This document shows, one piece after another, positions 26,001 to 35,965 of a stretch of DNA of 64,000 nucleotides. A program made the position numbers and the translations under genes. Each line of letters begins with the position of its first letter. The first letter of the stretch is position 1. Origin of the DNA: Marisa cornuarietis (taxonomy: Eukaryota; Mollusca; Gastropoda; Architaenioglossa; Ampullariidae); the NCBI GenBank assembly GCA_004794655.1, contig SMMW01000606.1, positions 558,501 through 622,500 on the forward strand, written 5' to 3'. The notes beneath the pieces are model-generated. The model saw only the letters and a program-made list of their open reading frames with translations, was not told the DNA's origin and did no database searches.

Positions 26001-26232
26001 AGTGCCCGGAGGGGACCTGGCGAAAGTGCTGCGAGCCGTGTGCATGCTGACCAACCACTCGGCGCTAGTGGAGGCGTGGGCCCGCCTGGACCGCAAGTTC
26101 GACCTGATGTTCGCTAAACGAGCTTTCGTACACCACTACGTTGGCGAGGGTATGGAGGAGCGAGAGTTCGTGGAAGCGCGGACTGACCTGGCAGCCCTGG
26201 AGGTGGACTACAAGGAGGTCGCTGCGGACTGA
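16889..26232 (+). CDS. TUBA: Divergent alpha-tubulin lacking the acidic C-terminal tail (six coding exons)
   Basis: Joining 16889-17057, 17363-17476, 22765-23009, 23685-23947, 24793-25057 and 25972-26232 gives an intact 438-residue protein. Every intron is GT-AG and the phases match. Alpha-tubulin binds beta-tubulin and GTP and polymerises into microtubules. Visible features: [20 protein letters not shown] near the N-terminus, Glu71, the tubulin signature GGGTGSG at 142-148, Asn206, Tyr224, Asn228, and Glu254, the residue that promotes GTP hydrolysis on the neighbouring beta subunit. Oddities: the start is MPREV rather than MREC; the H1-S2 loop (35-45) has no lysine, so K40 is absent; position 407, normally Trp, is His; and the stop follows Asp438, so the 13-residue acidic tail ending in Glu-Tyr is missing. 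Bases after the stop do not encode a decayed tail in any frame. Intact exons suggest a working gene, perhaps tissue-restricted (inference). Confidence 0.95.
17363..17476 (+). CDS. TUBA: Alpha-tubulin coding exon 2
   Basis: It encodes [22 protein letters not shown] and onward to the QLIT segment, residues 57-94. The acceptor is TTGTTGCAG and the donor GTAGCG. It holds Glu71 of the T2 nucleotide loop. Confidence 0.93.
18320..19835 (+). mobile_element. Decayed RTE-like non-LTR retrotransposon in tubulin intron 2
   Basis: Fragments in shifting frames follow the order of an RTE-like reverse transcriptase. They are [12 protein letters not shown], then [17 protein letters not shown] and [20 protein letters not shown], then [23 protein letters not shown] with the catalytic ADD, and last the C-terminal blocks [26 protein letters not shown] and NIKDW. 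Stops and frameshifts break the protein, and the endonuclease half is missing. It lies in the same orientation as the gene. A SINE-like tail interrupts it at 19151-19240. Confidence 0.85.
19151..19240 (+). mobile_element. SINE-like insertion with (AAT)n tail nested in the LINE
   Basis: The LINE reading (about [11 protein letters not shown] before, [12 protein letters not shown] after) is split by about 90 bases: a T run, a segment ending TTGCGCTATATAAATC, and (AAT)n. The interruption shows a later insertion of a short element. Confidence 0.6.
20163..21475 (-). mobile_element. LTR-retrotransposon remnant flanked by direct repeats, tubulin intron 2
   Basis: Segments 20163-20310 and 21320-21475 are similar direct repeats, sharing GACAAAAGCGACTC, an ATACAAAAGCCC block and a CATAACGCG(C/T)GACA block. 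Between them on the minus strand is a gag-like frame. The arrangement fits a deleted LTR element whose 5' side is on the right. The repeats are too diverged and short to define true LTR ends. Confidence 0.5.
21064..21261 (-). pseudogene. Gag-like fragment of a Ty3/gypsy-type element
   Basis: The reading contains [20 protein letters not shown], then [19 protein letters not shown], then [15 protein letters not shown]. This spacing (PFDFS..W..W/F.RF..AS.L....E..QV..L.Y) is typical of the N-terminal gag of Ty3/gypsy-type elements in invertebrates. No protease or polymerase is nearby. Confidence 0.6.
21706..21726. repeat. (CA)n microsatellite
   Basis: About 10 units, followed by a GA-rich stretch. 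Confidence 0.9.
22765..23009 (+). CDS. TUBA: Alpha-tubulin coding exon 3
   Basis: Residues 95-176, [17 protein letters not shown] through to IYPAPN. It contains the GTP-phosphate-binding GGGTGSG signature. The acceptor is TTTCTACAG and the donor GTACGT. Confidence 0.95.
23685..23947 (+). CDS. TUBA: Alpha-tubulin coding exon 4
   Basis: Residues 177-263 plus two bases, [10 protein letters not shown] through to NLVPYP. It includes [19 protein letters not shown] and the LTEFQTNL segment with Glu254. The acceptor is CTTCTTTCAG and the donor GTAACA. Confidence 0.95.
24793..25057 (+). CDS. TUBA: Alpha-tubulin coding exon 5
   Basis: Residues 264-352, [18 protein letters not shown] through to WCPTGFK. 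The region [18 protein letters not shown] matches the family block [17 protein letters not shown]. The donor is GTCAGT. Confidence 0.95.
25972..26232 (+). CDS. TUBA: Alpha-tubulin coding exon 6 (terminal)
   Basis: Residues 353-438 and the stop, [19 protein letters not shown] through to DYKEVAAD. His replaces Trp407 in [12 protein letters not shown]. This exon is more GC-rich than the others. The TGA directly follows Asp438. Confidence 0.95.
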   Translation, partial: VGINYQPPTVVPGGDLAKVLRAVCMLTNHSALVEAWARLDRKFDLMFAKRAFVHHYVGEGMEEREFVEARTDLAALEVDYKEVAAD

Positions 26233-26371
26233 CGGGGTAGGACCCCCACTCCCTGCTGACCACTGCCGGCACCCGCACCTGCGTAGAAGATGCGTCGTCT
26301 TGCTGCTCTGCAGTGTCAGCGTGGACTAGTGCATGCGTGCGTGCGTGCATGGATGTACAATTTTGTGCGAG

Positions 26372-26376
<5 letters not shown>

Positions 26377-26424
<48 letters not shown>
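26377..26424 (+). repeat. (GT)24 microsatellite in the probable tubulin 3' UTR
   Basis: It starts about 145 bases after the tubulin stop. In the transcript it would be a (GU)n tract, a known binding sequence for TDP-43 and CELF proteins. Whether the 3' UTR extends this far is not shown. Confidence 0.9.
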
Positions 26425-26425
<1 letters not shown>

Positions 26426-26910
26426 GGTATACGTGTGTTTGCTTATGTGCACGCTTGTATACATAAGCATACGCGCTCGGTTTGTGCGTATGTTTGCGTG
26501 CATGTCTTTGTGTGTCCTTGCATATGTGTGTTAGTTTAAGTGCTTGTAAGCCCCTGCCCGTATGTCTCCATCTGCGTCTGTTTGAGTGTTTGTGCATGTT
26601 CAAAAATTACATTAACACGAATAGTACACATTTCTTTTAAATTCGCGAAGAACCGTTTTGTAGAGTCACCATTTTTTGTTGTTGTAAGAAGCCTTATGTT
26701 CTTATGTTCTACGTCAACAATTATTTTTATTTCCAGAAATGCCAACCTACGCTTTTCAGTTGACATTAAACCATTTAATTTTGACGAGAAGTTGCGTTGG
26801 TCTTCCAACCCCTGGAACCAGCAGAACATACTAATTGAACTGTTATACCGTTTCTGCATTCCTTCATAGCAAAGAAGTCGTCTTTCCGTGTTCTTTTCTT
26901 ACTTACATCA

Positions 26911-26912
<2 letters not shown>

Positions 26913-26995
<83 letters not shown>
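26913..26995. repeat. (TG)41 microsatellite
   Basis: A perfect run of about 83 bases. Confidence 0.95.
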
Positions 26996-26996
<1 letters not shown>

Positions 26997-28915
26997 GCTT
27001 CATTACAGTTATGGCAATAGGCAAGTCCTGAAAGCTTAGCACAAGCAGACATTGATGACGTGGACTTTGTTTGTTGTGAACCCTGTTGTCAATGTCCTCT
27101 TATCAGTATCGACATCGCCGCTAGCTAATGACACTCAGGCAAACATTCAATTAACGTCCTACTCTGCCTTGTACTGTGTCATTGTACGCGGGAATTGGTG
27201 TGTGTGTGTGTGTGTTTCTGTGTGTAGGTGAAACTGCGTGGTGCGTGTGTTTGGTGGAAGGGGGGAGGGGAGGAAACAATCACCTGTGCGTGAACATACA
27301 CGATGCACCTGTTTGCGTCTAGTCATGAGCTTCCTCATCATAACGAGCAAACAAATAACGCTGGTTCACTCAACATTTCATCGTTTTTGCAGTGGCATCA
27401 AATCTCAGGTAATCATCTTGTCACGGGGAAGATGAGAACGAGTGTTTCATGTTTAGATATCTCTCACCTCATTTAATTTCAATTAAACAAGTTTTGACGT
27501 CGCTTCGGCACTTCAATCGATCCTACATTTGTAACCATAGTAACTAGTAACCAACAAATTTATTAATTCTGCATGGACAAGCTAGCTAGACACATTTGTT
27601 TCAGTCTTTTAGCGAGAAATCGTCGTTTTCCTCAGCTAATGTCTGCTATGCCTGTGAACCTTTTTTGTCTCTTCTTCAATCACTCTTTATTTCTCCGTCT
27701 TGCCCTCTTTTGTTTTGTTTTTTTCCTTTGTAGGTCGGGTTTTTTTATTTGACCTACTGTTCACAAGTTACTATAGTCCTCCCCTTTTTTCCATATTAGC
27801 TAACACACTTTATTGCAGAGATACAAACTACAAAAAAGCAAGTCAACACTTTTTTTTAGCAAAATAGTTACTGTTATGAACGTGGCTATGAACCAAATAT
27901 TAGAGTTTTCTTTTCTTTCAAAACATTGACCACATGAGTACACATTTACAGCATTGGACGAAATGCATACATAGAGGCCATGAAGAATTAAAGGGTAGAA
28001 GGGCTGAATGCTTATCTTTTGTAAGAGTAAAAATTGCTCTGTCACAATTTCCATTTAAATTAGCTAAGGGTGTATTTGTAATCAAGTAATTACGTGCACA
28101 ATTATTTTCAAATCACCATGATATATATATATATATAAGATATAAGTCCCTTATAAACTGTAATCTGTTGAAAGAATATTAGTGACAGCTCAACATTTCA
28201 AATATATAGATTATTTCGTGTTTGAGAAAAGAGCCTTTAACTCTATGGTGGAGACTTCTTGTTTAGCCCCTTGAGTGTTAATACAAAAAATGGAGCATAA
28301 AAAATCGCAAGCCTTGATGACAAGTTTTTGTCTGCATCCCAACTGGAACCATGGCCTACCCTACTAAAGACTCATGCACACTGCAATTTTTTTTATGCCG
28401 ATGAAACATTTCCTTCAGTGAAGATAATCGTCATTGTAAGGTGAAATATGAAACGATAGCAATAATAACGCATGACTAAATGCGTGCACTGTGTCTCGTA
28501 CAATAAACACAGAGAAACGGGTTTGCACGGTGGGGGGGGGGGGGTGGGGTGGGGCTATGTGAGCAAATGCATGGCACGTGATCAATAACGGCAAACAAAC
28601 AACAGCAACAGCAAGAACAACAAAGACCGCGCAGTTGATGGTGCGGTGATCTCATTTCCTCGCGCGTGCAATCTATTTCAATTTCCAGAATCCCTTCGAC
28701 ATTTCTGTTGACCGTAATAAACGTATCCACGGACGCAATATTTGTGAGCTCCCACCCCCAACCCCTCTCCTTGAGCAGTGCTCACTCCAGGCTGCCGGGG
28801 ATACTTCCGCGTGACCCATTGCTAATCGAAAATCGATGACCACAAATATAATCCAATCAGGCATGCTCCTTACTTTGTCACGATCTTGGTGGTGACTGAC
28901 TGAGTTTATTCTAAT
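26996..28915. other. No gene seen
   Basis: AT-rich intergenic sequence. A short TG run lies at 27199-27213, a TA run at 28121-28136 and a G-rich run at 28532-28555. No protein-like frame was found. Confidence 0.4.
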
Positions 28916-28919
28916 TAGC

Positions 28920-29002
28920 AGGTCACTGGGTCACTTCCGACGCTATATAAGAGGATAGGCGTTCGGGTAAAGGCAGCTCTTGGGGAAGATTAACTCTCCA
29001 CG
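28920..29002 (+). promoter_or_regulatory. TATA promoter with DR2 nuclear-receptor-like site and short first exon
   Basis: AGGTCA-CT-GGGTCA (28920-28933) is a direct repeat of two nuclear-receptor half sites with a 2-base spacer. TATATAA follows at 28944-28950. About 50 bases after the TATA box is a strong donor, CACG followed by GTAAGTTA (exon end 29002). These spacings suit a promoter with transcription starting near 28972-28980 and a very short non-coding exon. The gene it would serve is not identified; the nearest candidate is the ATG exon at 31523. Confidence 0.4.
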
Positions 29003-29336
29003 GTAAGTTATTCTGACGAGAATACCAAACCACATGTTGATTCATATAAATGCATATAAAAAATAACATGAAATGACTTTAATGCACAAACTTCACACAT
29101 TAAACTATTCTGCACCAACTGCCGTACCTACCACTTAGATTGTTCTAGAAGATGAGACGACTGATGACATTATATGGTGGGGTGGGATGGGGGTGATGGC
29201 GGTTAACATATCCAAACTGATCTTTCAGTAAGATTCCAGTTTATTGTTAATTAAGCTTTCGTTTTTATTTCTGAATATGGTTTCATGCTTTATGCCGAAT
29301 CCTGTTTTGGTTATGAACTAAATACTATAATGAACT

Positions 29337-29449
29337 ATCTATCTATCCATCCATCCATCCATCCATCCATTCATCCATCCATCCATCCATCCATCCATCC
29401 ATCCATCCATCCATCCATCCATCCATCCATCCATCCTTCCTTCCTTCCT
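29337..29449. repeat. (ATCC)n microsatellite
   Basis: More than 20 CATC units, ending in TTCC units. Confidence 0.95.
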
Positions 29450-31410
29450 ATTAAAATAGGGTCTAACTGAACTTGATCAACAGACGAAGAGAGGGTTTCT
29501 ACTTTACAGCACCATCGATTATTTATAGTAGACCACATTTAGTTAGTGATTGAATACGAAAAGTAAATTAATCACTAATTTGCATAGAATGAACATCATC
29601 CAGCAAGTCTCTTCCCTAGCATGACACAACATGTCTGTGTCATAATCACTACATCAGATAGATGGTAGACTCACCAGATGGCAGGGCTGCGAGCAGCAAG
29701 CAGACTCGCCATATATCACGATATTACACCTGGACTGCAAGTATCATTAAATTGTCATGGTTATTAAAACAAATGCTGATTGTTGCGCTTGCACGCAAGA
29801 CGGTATGACTTGTAAGAAGGATAGCTGTAATAACTCTGATATGTGCGAGTAATGTCTGACTTCATGCTGACCAGAGTTACTGATGTCTGTTACTTGCTCA
29901 TTTTCTGAGAGATGCTTCACTTTTTGCCTCCTCTACCTTAAAGCTGAATCTCCGACTGTTAAAAGAAAGCCGGTTGTGAACGATTAACGCTGTCTCATAG
30001 CTTGGGAGCGAAACTTTTATATATTCGTGATTCACATCCAATTTGTACTCATTCTGCTAAACAACATTCAAAAGGCTAACACCTTTTAGAAATAACTGTT
30101 TCCTTTATCGCTCCCCTTCGGTAATCAACTTTACAGGCACAAATAGAAATAATTGTTTTTAAATGACAAACATCAATTCCACGAATGAATTAACAGATCC
30201 AGTTTTTCTCTCTCTCTCTCTCACGATCCTGTCTTTCTATCTATTATTCTCTCAATTGCACAAGGTCATTCTCACGTGTTCTGCTGAAGGTCGTCGCTTC
30301 CTGACCCCCTAAGCCCCACACTCCCATGCACTCCTCGCACCAGTAACTGGGAGAGCTTCGTTCGGGGTCTAGACATACACACATGCAACACAAATCTGTA
30401 CAACTAACAAACTTCTAGCGCTGAATACACTCACTGTCTGGATAGAAATTACACCCCATTAAATTTCTATTCAAAACGAGGTATTTATTCCAGCAGGTAG
30501 TCAATATCCGTCTGATTCCCATTTGCATGCTCGCACACCTCAGTAGGCTCATTCATTCACTTTAAGGATTAGTACGGCGCAAACAATTTCGGGAAAATTG
30601 CTGCATTGAATTTTTAGTACAATGTGATATTCCCCCAAATGTGGAGGTATAACTCCCCTCCGTTCTCGAGTGAACCACATTCTACAAATATCACCATTCA
30701 GAGACAAACAATTCTTGGGTCTAGTTCATGAAGCAGGACAATAGCCCAGTCTGAAACAGTTGAAAACACTCCAGTGTCACTGTCGAGAGTGTGTACTGTA
30801 CGGTTGTTATTGGGTTTTCTTTATTCTCGGACATCGACAACCTGGTGTTATCAGCTTTAGTTCACGGTTTTTAATCGGGTGCATTGCACCTTTTTCATAT
30901 AGTACCGGACTTTGCCTATTGTTTGTAGTTTTGCATTCTTTCTGTGTTTGGTGAACATCTTAGAGAACGAAAAGAGGTTCAAGCAGACTTAGTAAATAAC
31001 AATAAGTAACTCTGCTAAGCTATTAGAAAAAGTATTTTTGCTTGCCAGTCTTCTCCATTAGAAGAGGGTGCGCCGTCAAAGAGGAGGATATGATCTGGTG
31101 ACTGAATCTTTGACATTGGTAGCAACATTAGATCGTCTAGTAAGTCTGTATGACACCTTTTTGCTCTGTTAGGTCATCGCACTTCCTTTCTTCTTCTTCT
31201 TCTTCTTCTACATCTCTTCCTTTTTCTATCTCTGTTTCCTTGCCTTTCATACAACAAAGAAGCCGCTAAAATCCCTCAATCCTGCTTTGCTGTTTTCTTC
31301 TTATTGCTCCTCACCGAGTCCCCTTTGCTCCATGGTTTCCTAACAAATCCTTACGACTCGCCTGAGCTCCCCCACTATTCCCCCACTCCGCCCACGCCTT
31401 CTCCACTCCC
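29450..31410. other. No gene seen
   Basis: AT-rich sequence with short open frames only. A short CT run lies at about 30209-30223 and a TTC run at about 31190-31208. Confidence 0.4.
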
Positions 31411-31522
31411 TCATACCGGTTCTTTGCAAAGCAGCAGTTGTCAATTAGCATCGAAATGATCCCTGGAAGTGGATCGTGTCAATCAGTGATTGACCAGACG
31501 TGCTCTGCCGGGTCCTGGAAAG

Positions 31523-31586
31523 ATGAAGGCCAGTCTGTCTCCTGTAACCTTAACCTGTTTGCTGACGGCAATTCAACCCATGAGCG
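31523..31586 (+). CDS. Possible signal-peptide exon of an unidentified secreted protein
   Basis: An ATG opens MKASLSPVTLTCLLTAIQPM followed by Ser and one base, then the donor GTAAGG. The segment looks like a short signal peptide, with a Lys near the start and a hydrophobic middle. It lies 2.5 kb after the TATA promoter at 28944, so a gene with a non-coding first exon and this second exon is conceivable. No later coding exon was recognised and a pyrimidine-rich acceptor is only loosely placed (about 31330-31440). Chance is a real alternative. Confidence 0.2.
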
Positions 31587-32234
31587 GTAAGGACGATCGT
31601 GCCGCTGTTTTGATGTCCTTTAATCGAGCTGTTTTGTGGTTTGTAGAAATAATTTCACGATATGCCCTTTTGATAAGTTCGGCGGCCATTTTCAATGCAT
31701 TGCTGGAATGAAGCCCTCGGGGCACAGTAATTTGAAGGACAGGACACAGATATTTGCAGTAGATAAGAGAATAAAACTGATTCTTCGTCAATGATGATAG
31801 ACTAGCCAAAGCCCCCTCCCTCCCCCACCCCTATAGCCGGCAACTCGGAAAAGGCTCAAGTAAAAGGGTCGAAACCCATGGCTTTGTTTGGTGATCTGTT
31901 ATTACTTCTTTTTTTGATTTTGGTTGGTTTTTATTTAGTTTATATTTTTGCGTGGCTTTTGTTTTTGTTTTTTTTATCTCTAACTCCACATTGATACTTT
32001 AAAAGGACCACAGATGGTGTGAAGGCAACGCGTTGAAAAATTCAAACAAAGATTAGATAGCGGTCGATCCAATACTGCATCGATTTTTCACGTGTTTGCC
32101 TGTAAGAGCAAATCCACCCATTCACGCTTCATGAGCACCTGAGTGCAAGTGCACCTGATCGCGTATTTGCGAGAGTAGACGCGCTGTGGACTATTCCAGC
32201 GTGCAAACACATTCACAGACAGACAGACAGACTT

Positions 32235-32280
<46 letters not shown>
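32235..32280. repeat. (CT)n(CA)n compound microsatellite
   Basis: About 13 CT units then about 10 CA units, preceded by short CAGA units. Confidence 0.95.
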
Positions 32281-33585
32281 TGCATGTGCATACTCAAGTA
32301 TCAAAACGGCTGCGTCATAGGGTAAGAGAAGAACAGTGTTGTACCCTTTATGGAGGTGACAGCCCCATTCATCAACAGTCGCTTTTCGCCTACACCACAA
32401 ATCTACTGCCCCGTTCTGCTGCTTCCCAGCAGCCTCCCGACCTTGATTGCCCGTTAATAATAAACACAATAGTGGTCCCCTTGTGTCAACTATTTATGCA
32501 ATAATATTACTCGTCATGCTTCTTTTACTGTTACGATTTCCAAAATTCCCTCCCATAACTGCTAATATGACGAGGAAAAAGTTTGAAAGTGGTGAACCAA
32601 AAAGTTCTTTAGCTCTTTTTTTAAATAGTTAGACAAGAAATTGGTTCCATGAATAAAAAGGAAAGAAGAGTGCAGAAAGTGCTAGAAAGAGGGTGTGAAG
32701 AATAGTTTTCTCCCTATCCCATACATCCCTACCTAAGTAAAAAAAAAAAAAAAAAAACTCCTTCGAAAGGATCAGGTTTTGGTGACTTTAACGAATAGAT
32801 CATGTGGATTGATCGATCATCAAATAAATTGATGGATGGCTAGACAATGCGTGGATTGATTAGTGCCATCGATTGTGTCTGTGCTGCATGGGAAACCTTT
32901 TCCGTCAAACCGCGTTTGTCCGACATTCCGCTAACTGCAAGTTACGAGCGGTTCTCCGCACGGACTCGCAAGTGTTCCAGCGCCAAAGCAAACAGATTTT
33001 GCTAATGTTTCACGCTCCTTTTGTGGCTTGAAGTACTATGTGGTTCCGCAAGAATGAATGTGCAGTGGAGCTTGATTGATTTGAGGAAGATCCTCAACCT
33101 CCTTTTTTTTATAAAGGAAGCGCGATTTCACAACACCCATGAAAGGCAAGTCAACAGAGCGAGATCAGTACTAACGGTCAGTTGGCGAGCCTTCGTCTGT
33201 GTTTGATGTGAGGGTTGTGTAGTTGTGATGGTGAATGTGACAGTGATGACAATGATCGGTGGTGTATGTGCTATGTTGATGGTGGTGATGCGATGGTGGC
33301 TGTAATAACTTTTGTTGTAATCAGTCTCATTGTCATAACGCGAATACGAATACGAATGGTTTATTTTGTTAGGCCTTTAGGCCCATTCAAAAAAGATTAT
33401 CATGCAACATGTTACAGGGAAGCATAGAATAGCATCTCTTTTCTTTGCCGCTAAATATAAAAACTTGGCATGATTAGACAGTATTTTTTCATTTTTTGTT
33501 GACATAAGCATCTGCAGTTTGGAATTATTTGGTCTAATGTAGTACATTTTCGAAATGAATTTTTTTCTCAGATCTTTCAGGCAAA

Positions 33586-33590
<5 letters not shown>
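32281..33590. other. No gene seen
   Basis: Non-coding sequence with a poly(A) tract at about 32739-32757 and short repeats of TGAT at 32795-32835. No protein-like frame. Confidence 0.4.

Positions 33591-33650
<60 letters not shown>
33591..33650. repeat. (GT)30 microsatellite
   Basis: A perfect run 40 bases before the LINE insertion site. Confidence 0.95.
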
Positions 33651-33651
<1 letters not shown>

Positions 33652-33713
33652 GGGGAGAATCATTACATTAATACATTAATCTCTTTGTACACCAATTCAT
33701 CAGACGACCGACA

Positions 33714-34106
33714 CTCTGAAGGAGCAGCACTACTCCTCAATAGGAAAACTGAAAAGACACTGCTGGGATGGAATCCTTATGGACCCAGGCTTCTGAGAGC
33801 AAGATTCCATTCAAAGTACACCAAGCTGACAGTGCTAGTTTGCTATGCACCAACAGAAGACTCCGAGGCAGAAGACAAGGATGCTTTTTACGATCAGCTC
33901 CAGGCAGCCACTGCAGGGAGCATATCATGGGCAAGCATGGAATTGGAACCATCAATGACAACGGAGAGAGACTGGCAGACTTTTGTGAAGAAAACAATCT
34001 ACTGATTGGAGGCACACTCTTCCAACACAAAGACATCCACAAGGCAACGTGGACATCACCAGACGGGATCACAAAAAACCAGATAGACCATGTCATCATC
34101 AACTGA
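33714..34106 (+). pseudogene. Endonuclease domain remnant of the RTE-like LINE
   Basis: The C-terminal two thirds of an exonuclease-endonuclease-phosphatase domain, split over two frames. The first frame carries YAPTEDSEAEDKDAFYDQLQ; the second begins in the KHGIGTINDNGERLADF region. The final SDH-type motif appears later as GADVASDHTLVIA (about 34150-34190). The first part of the domain is lost by 5' truncation. Confidence 0.75.
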
Positions 34107-34906
34107 AGATGGAGGAGCTCACTTCAAGATGTCAGAGCCTACAGAGGAGCAGACGTTGCCAGTGACCACACTCTTGTGATAGCCGCAGTTTCTCTGAAGC
34201 TACGTCGATCGCGAGGAAAACAGGCATGTCAGCAGAGAGTGGACTCCGGCAGACTGAAGGACCCAGCCACCAAACGGGACTTTGTAGTGGAAGTAAAGAA
34301 CAGGTTCCAGGCACTAGGGGATCAACAGGAGATTACCTTAGAGGACTTCAATCGAATCTTACAGGAAACAGGAGAGAAAATACTGGGCTTCCAACGAAAA
34401 AAGAAAGAACAGTGAATCAGAGAAGCGACATGGAAAAGGATAGAAGAGAGAAAGTCAACCAAATAGAAAATCAACAACACCTGATCTGAACGTCTGAAAG
34501 AACAACACAGACAAAGATATACAGAAATAAACAAAGAGGTAAAGAGGATGATCAAAACCGACAAAAGGGACTACATAGAGAAACTGGCAGAGGAAGCAGA
34601 AGAAGCAGCACGAAAAAATGACCTGAAGACACTGTAAAAAATCAATAAACAGCTGAACAACAGGTTCAAAAACAGTGAAGTACCAGTGAAAGACATGAAC
34701 GGAAATGTTGTCCAGGGAGAGGCAGAAAAACTACAGCGCTGGAGGGAGCATTTTGAGTCAGTTCTAAACAGACCCCCCTCAGCTCGCAGACATTCAGCCA
34801 GCAGATACAGACCTTGACATCTGCACAGAACCGCCAAGCCTGGAAGAAGTGACAGCAGCAATCAAGGCAATGAAAAGCGGCAAAGCACCCAGGGGCAGAT
34901 GGAATA

Positions 34907-35965
34907 ACAGCAGAGATGTTGAAAGCAGATGTGAATGTGACAGCTCCCATGTTGACTGAAATCTTCAGGCAAGTTTGGGAATCAGGACAGATCCCCGATG
35001 CGTGGAAGACAGGGCTCATCTTCAAGTTACCCAAGAAAGGAGATCTTGGAGACTGCAATAACTGGAGGGGTATAACACTTCTTTCCATCACCAGCAAGGT
35101 CTTCAGCAAGATTGTTTTGTCAAGACTGACGGCAACCGTTGAGAAAGACCTCCGACCTCAGCAAGCAGGATTTCACCCTGGGCGATCCTGCTCTGAACTC
35201 ATTTTCCCTCTGCATCAGATTCTGGAGCAGAGCAATGAGTGGAACGCACCGCTGTACATCAACTTCATCGACCTGGAGAAGGCTTTTGACAGCATCCACC
35301 GCGAGTCCTTATGGAAGATCCTGAGGCATTATTGAGTCCCTGCAAAACTTGTCCAGGTCGTTGCAATGCTGTACAGCGACTTCAAATCTCAGGTGGTCTG
35401 TGACACGGAGCTCACAGCCCCCTTCAACGTCAGTACTGGGGTGATGCAGGGCTGCATTCTGTCGCCGTTCTACTTCATCCTGGCCATGGACTGGATTATG
35501 AAGAATTCCACCGACAGAGAGAGGAGAGGGATCAAATGGACCATGACTATGACAGCAACAACAATGCTGGAAGACTTGGACTTTGCCGATGACATTGCCC
35601 TGTTGTCACACCGCCACCAAGACATGCAGGAGAAAACAAATGCCTTCTCAGAAACAGCTGGAAACCTTGGCTTGAAGGTCAGCGCAAAGAAAACGAAAAG
35701 TATGAGAGTGAACGCCAGAGTCCAAGAAAACATCAAACTAAATGGAGAAGAGATTGAGGAAGTTGACAGTTTTACCTATCTTGGGTCCAAGATTTCAAAC
35801 ACCGGGGATCCGGAGGTGGAGATTCGAGCCCGACTGGCAAAAGCCAGCCAGGCCTTCGCCTCACTCAGGAGCACATGGAAGGCAAAAAACATGTTAGAAG
35901 ACCAAACTGAGAATCTTCAAGTCGAATCAGCATCCTCCTTTATGGATCAGAATCATGGAAGATGA
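34907..35965 (+). pseudogene. Reverse transcriptase domain remnant of the RTE-like LINE
   Basis: Two long frames (to 35335 and from 35366) cover fingers, palm and part of the thumb. A stop falls after LRHY at 35333-35335, and the reading resumes in the same frame with VPAKLVQVVAMLYSDF. The FADD box is intact, so this copy is fairly young. Confidence 0.85.
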
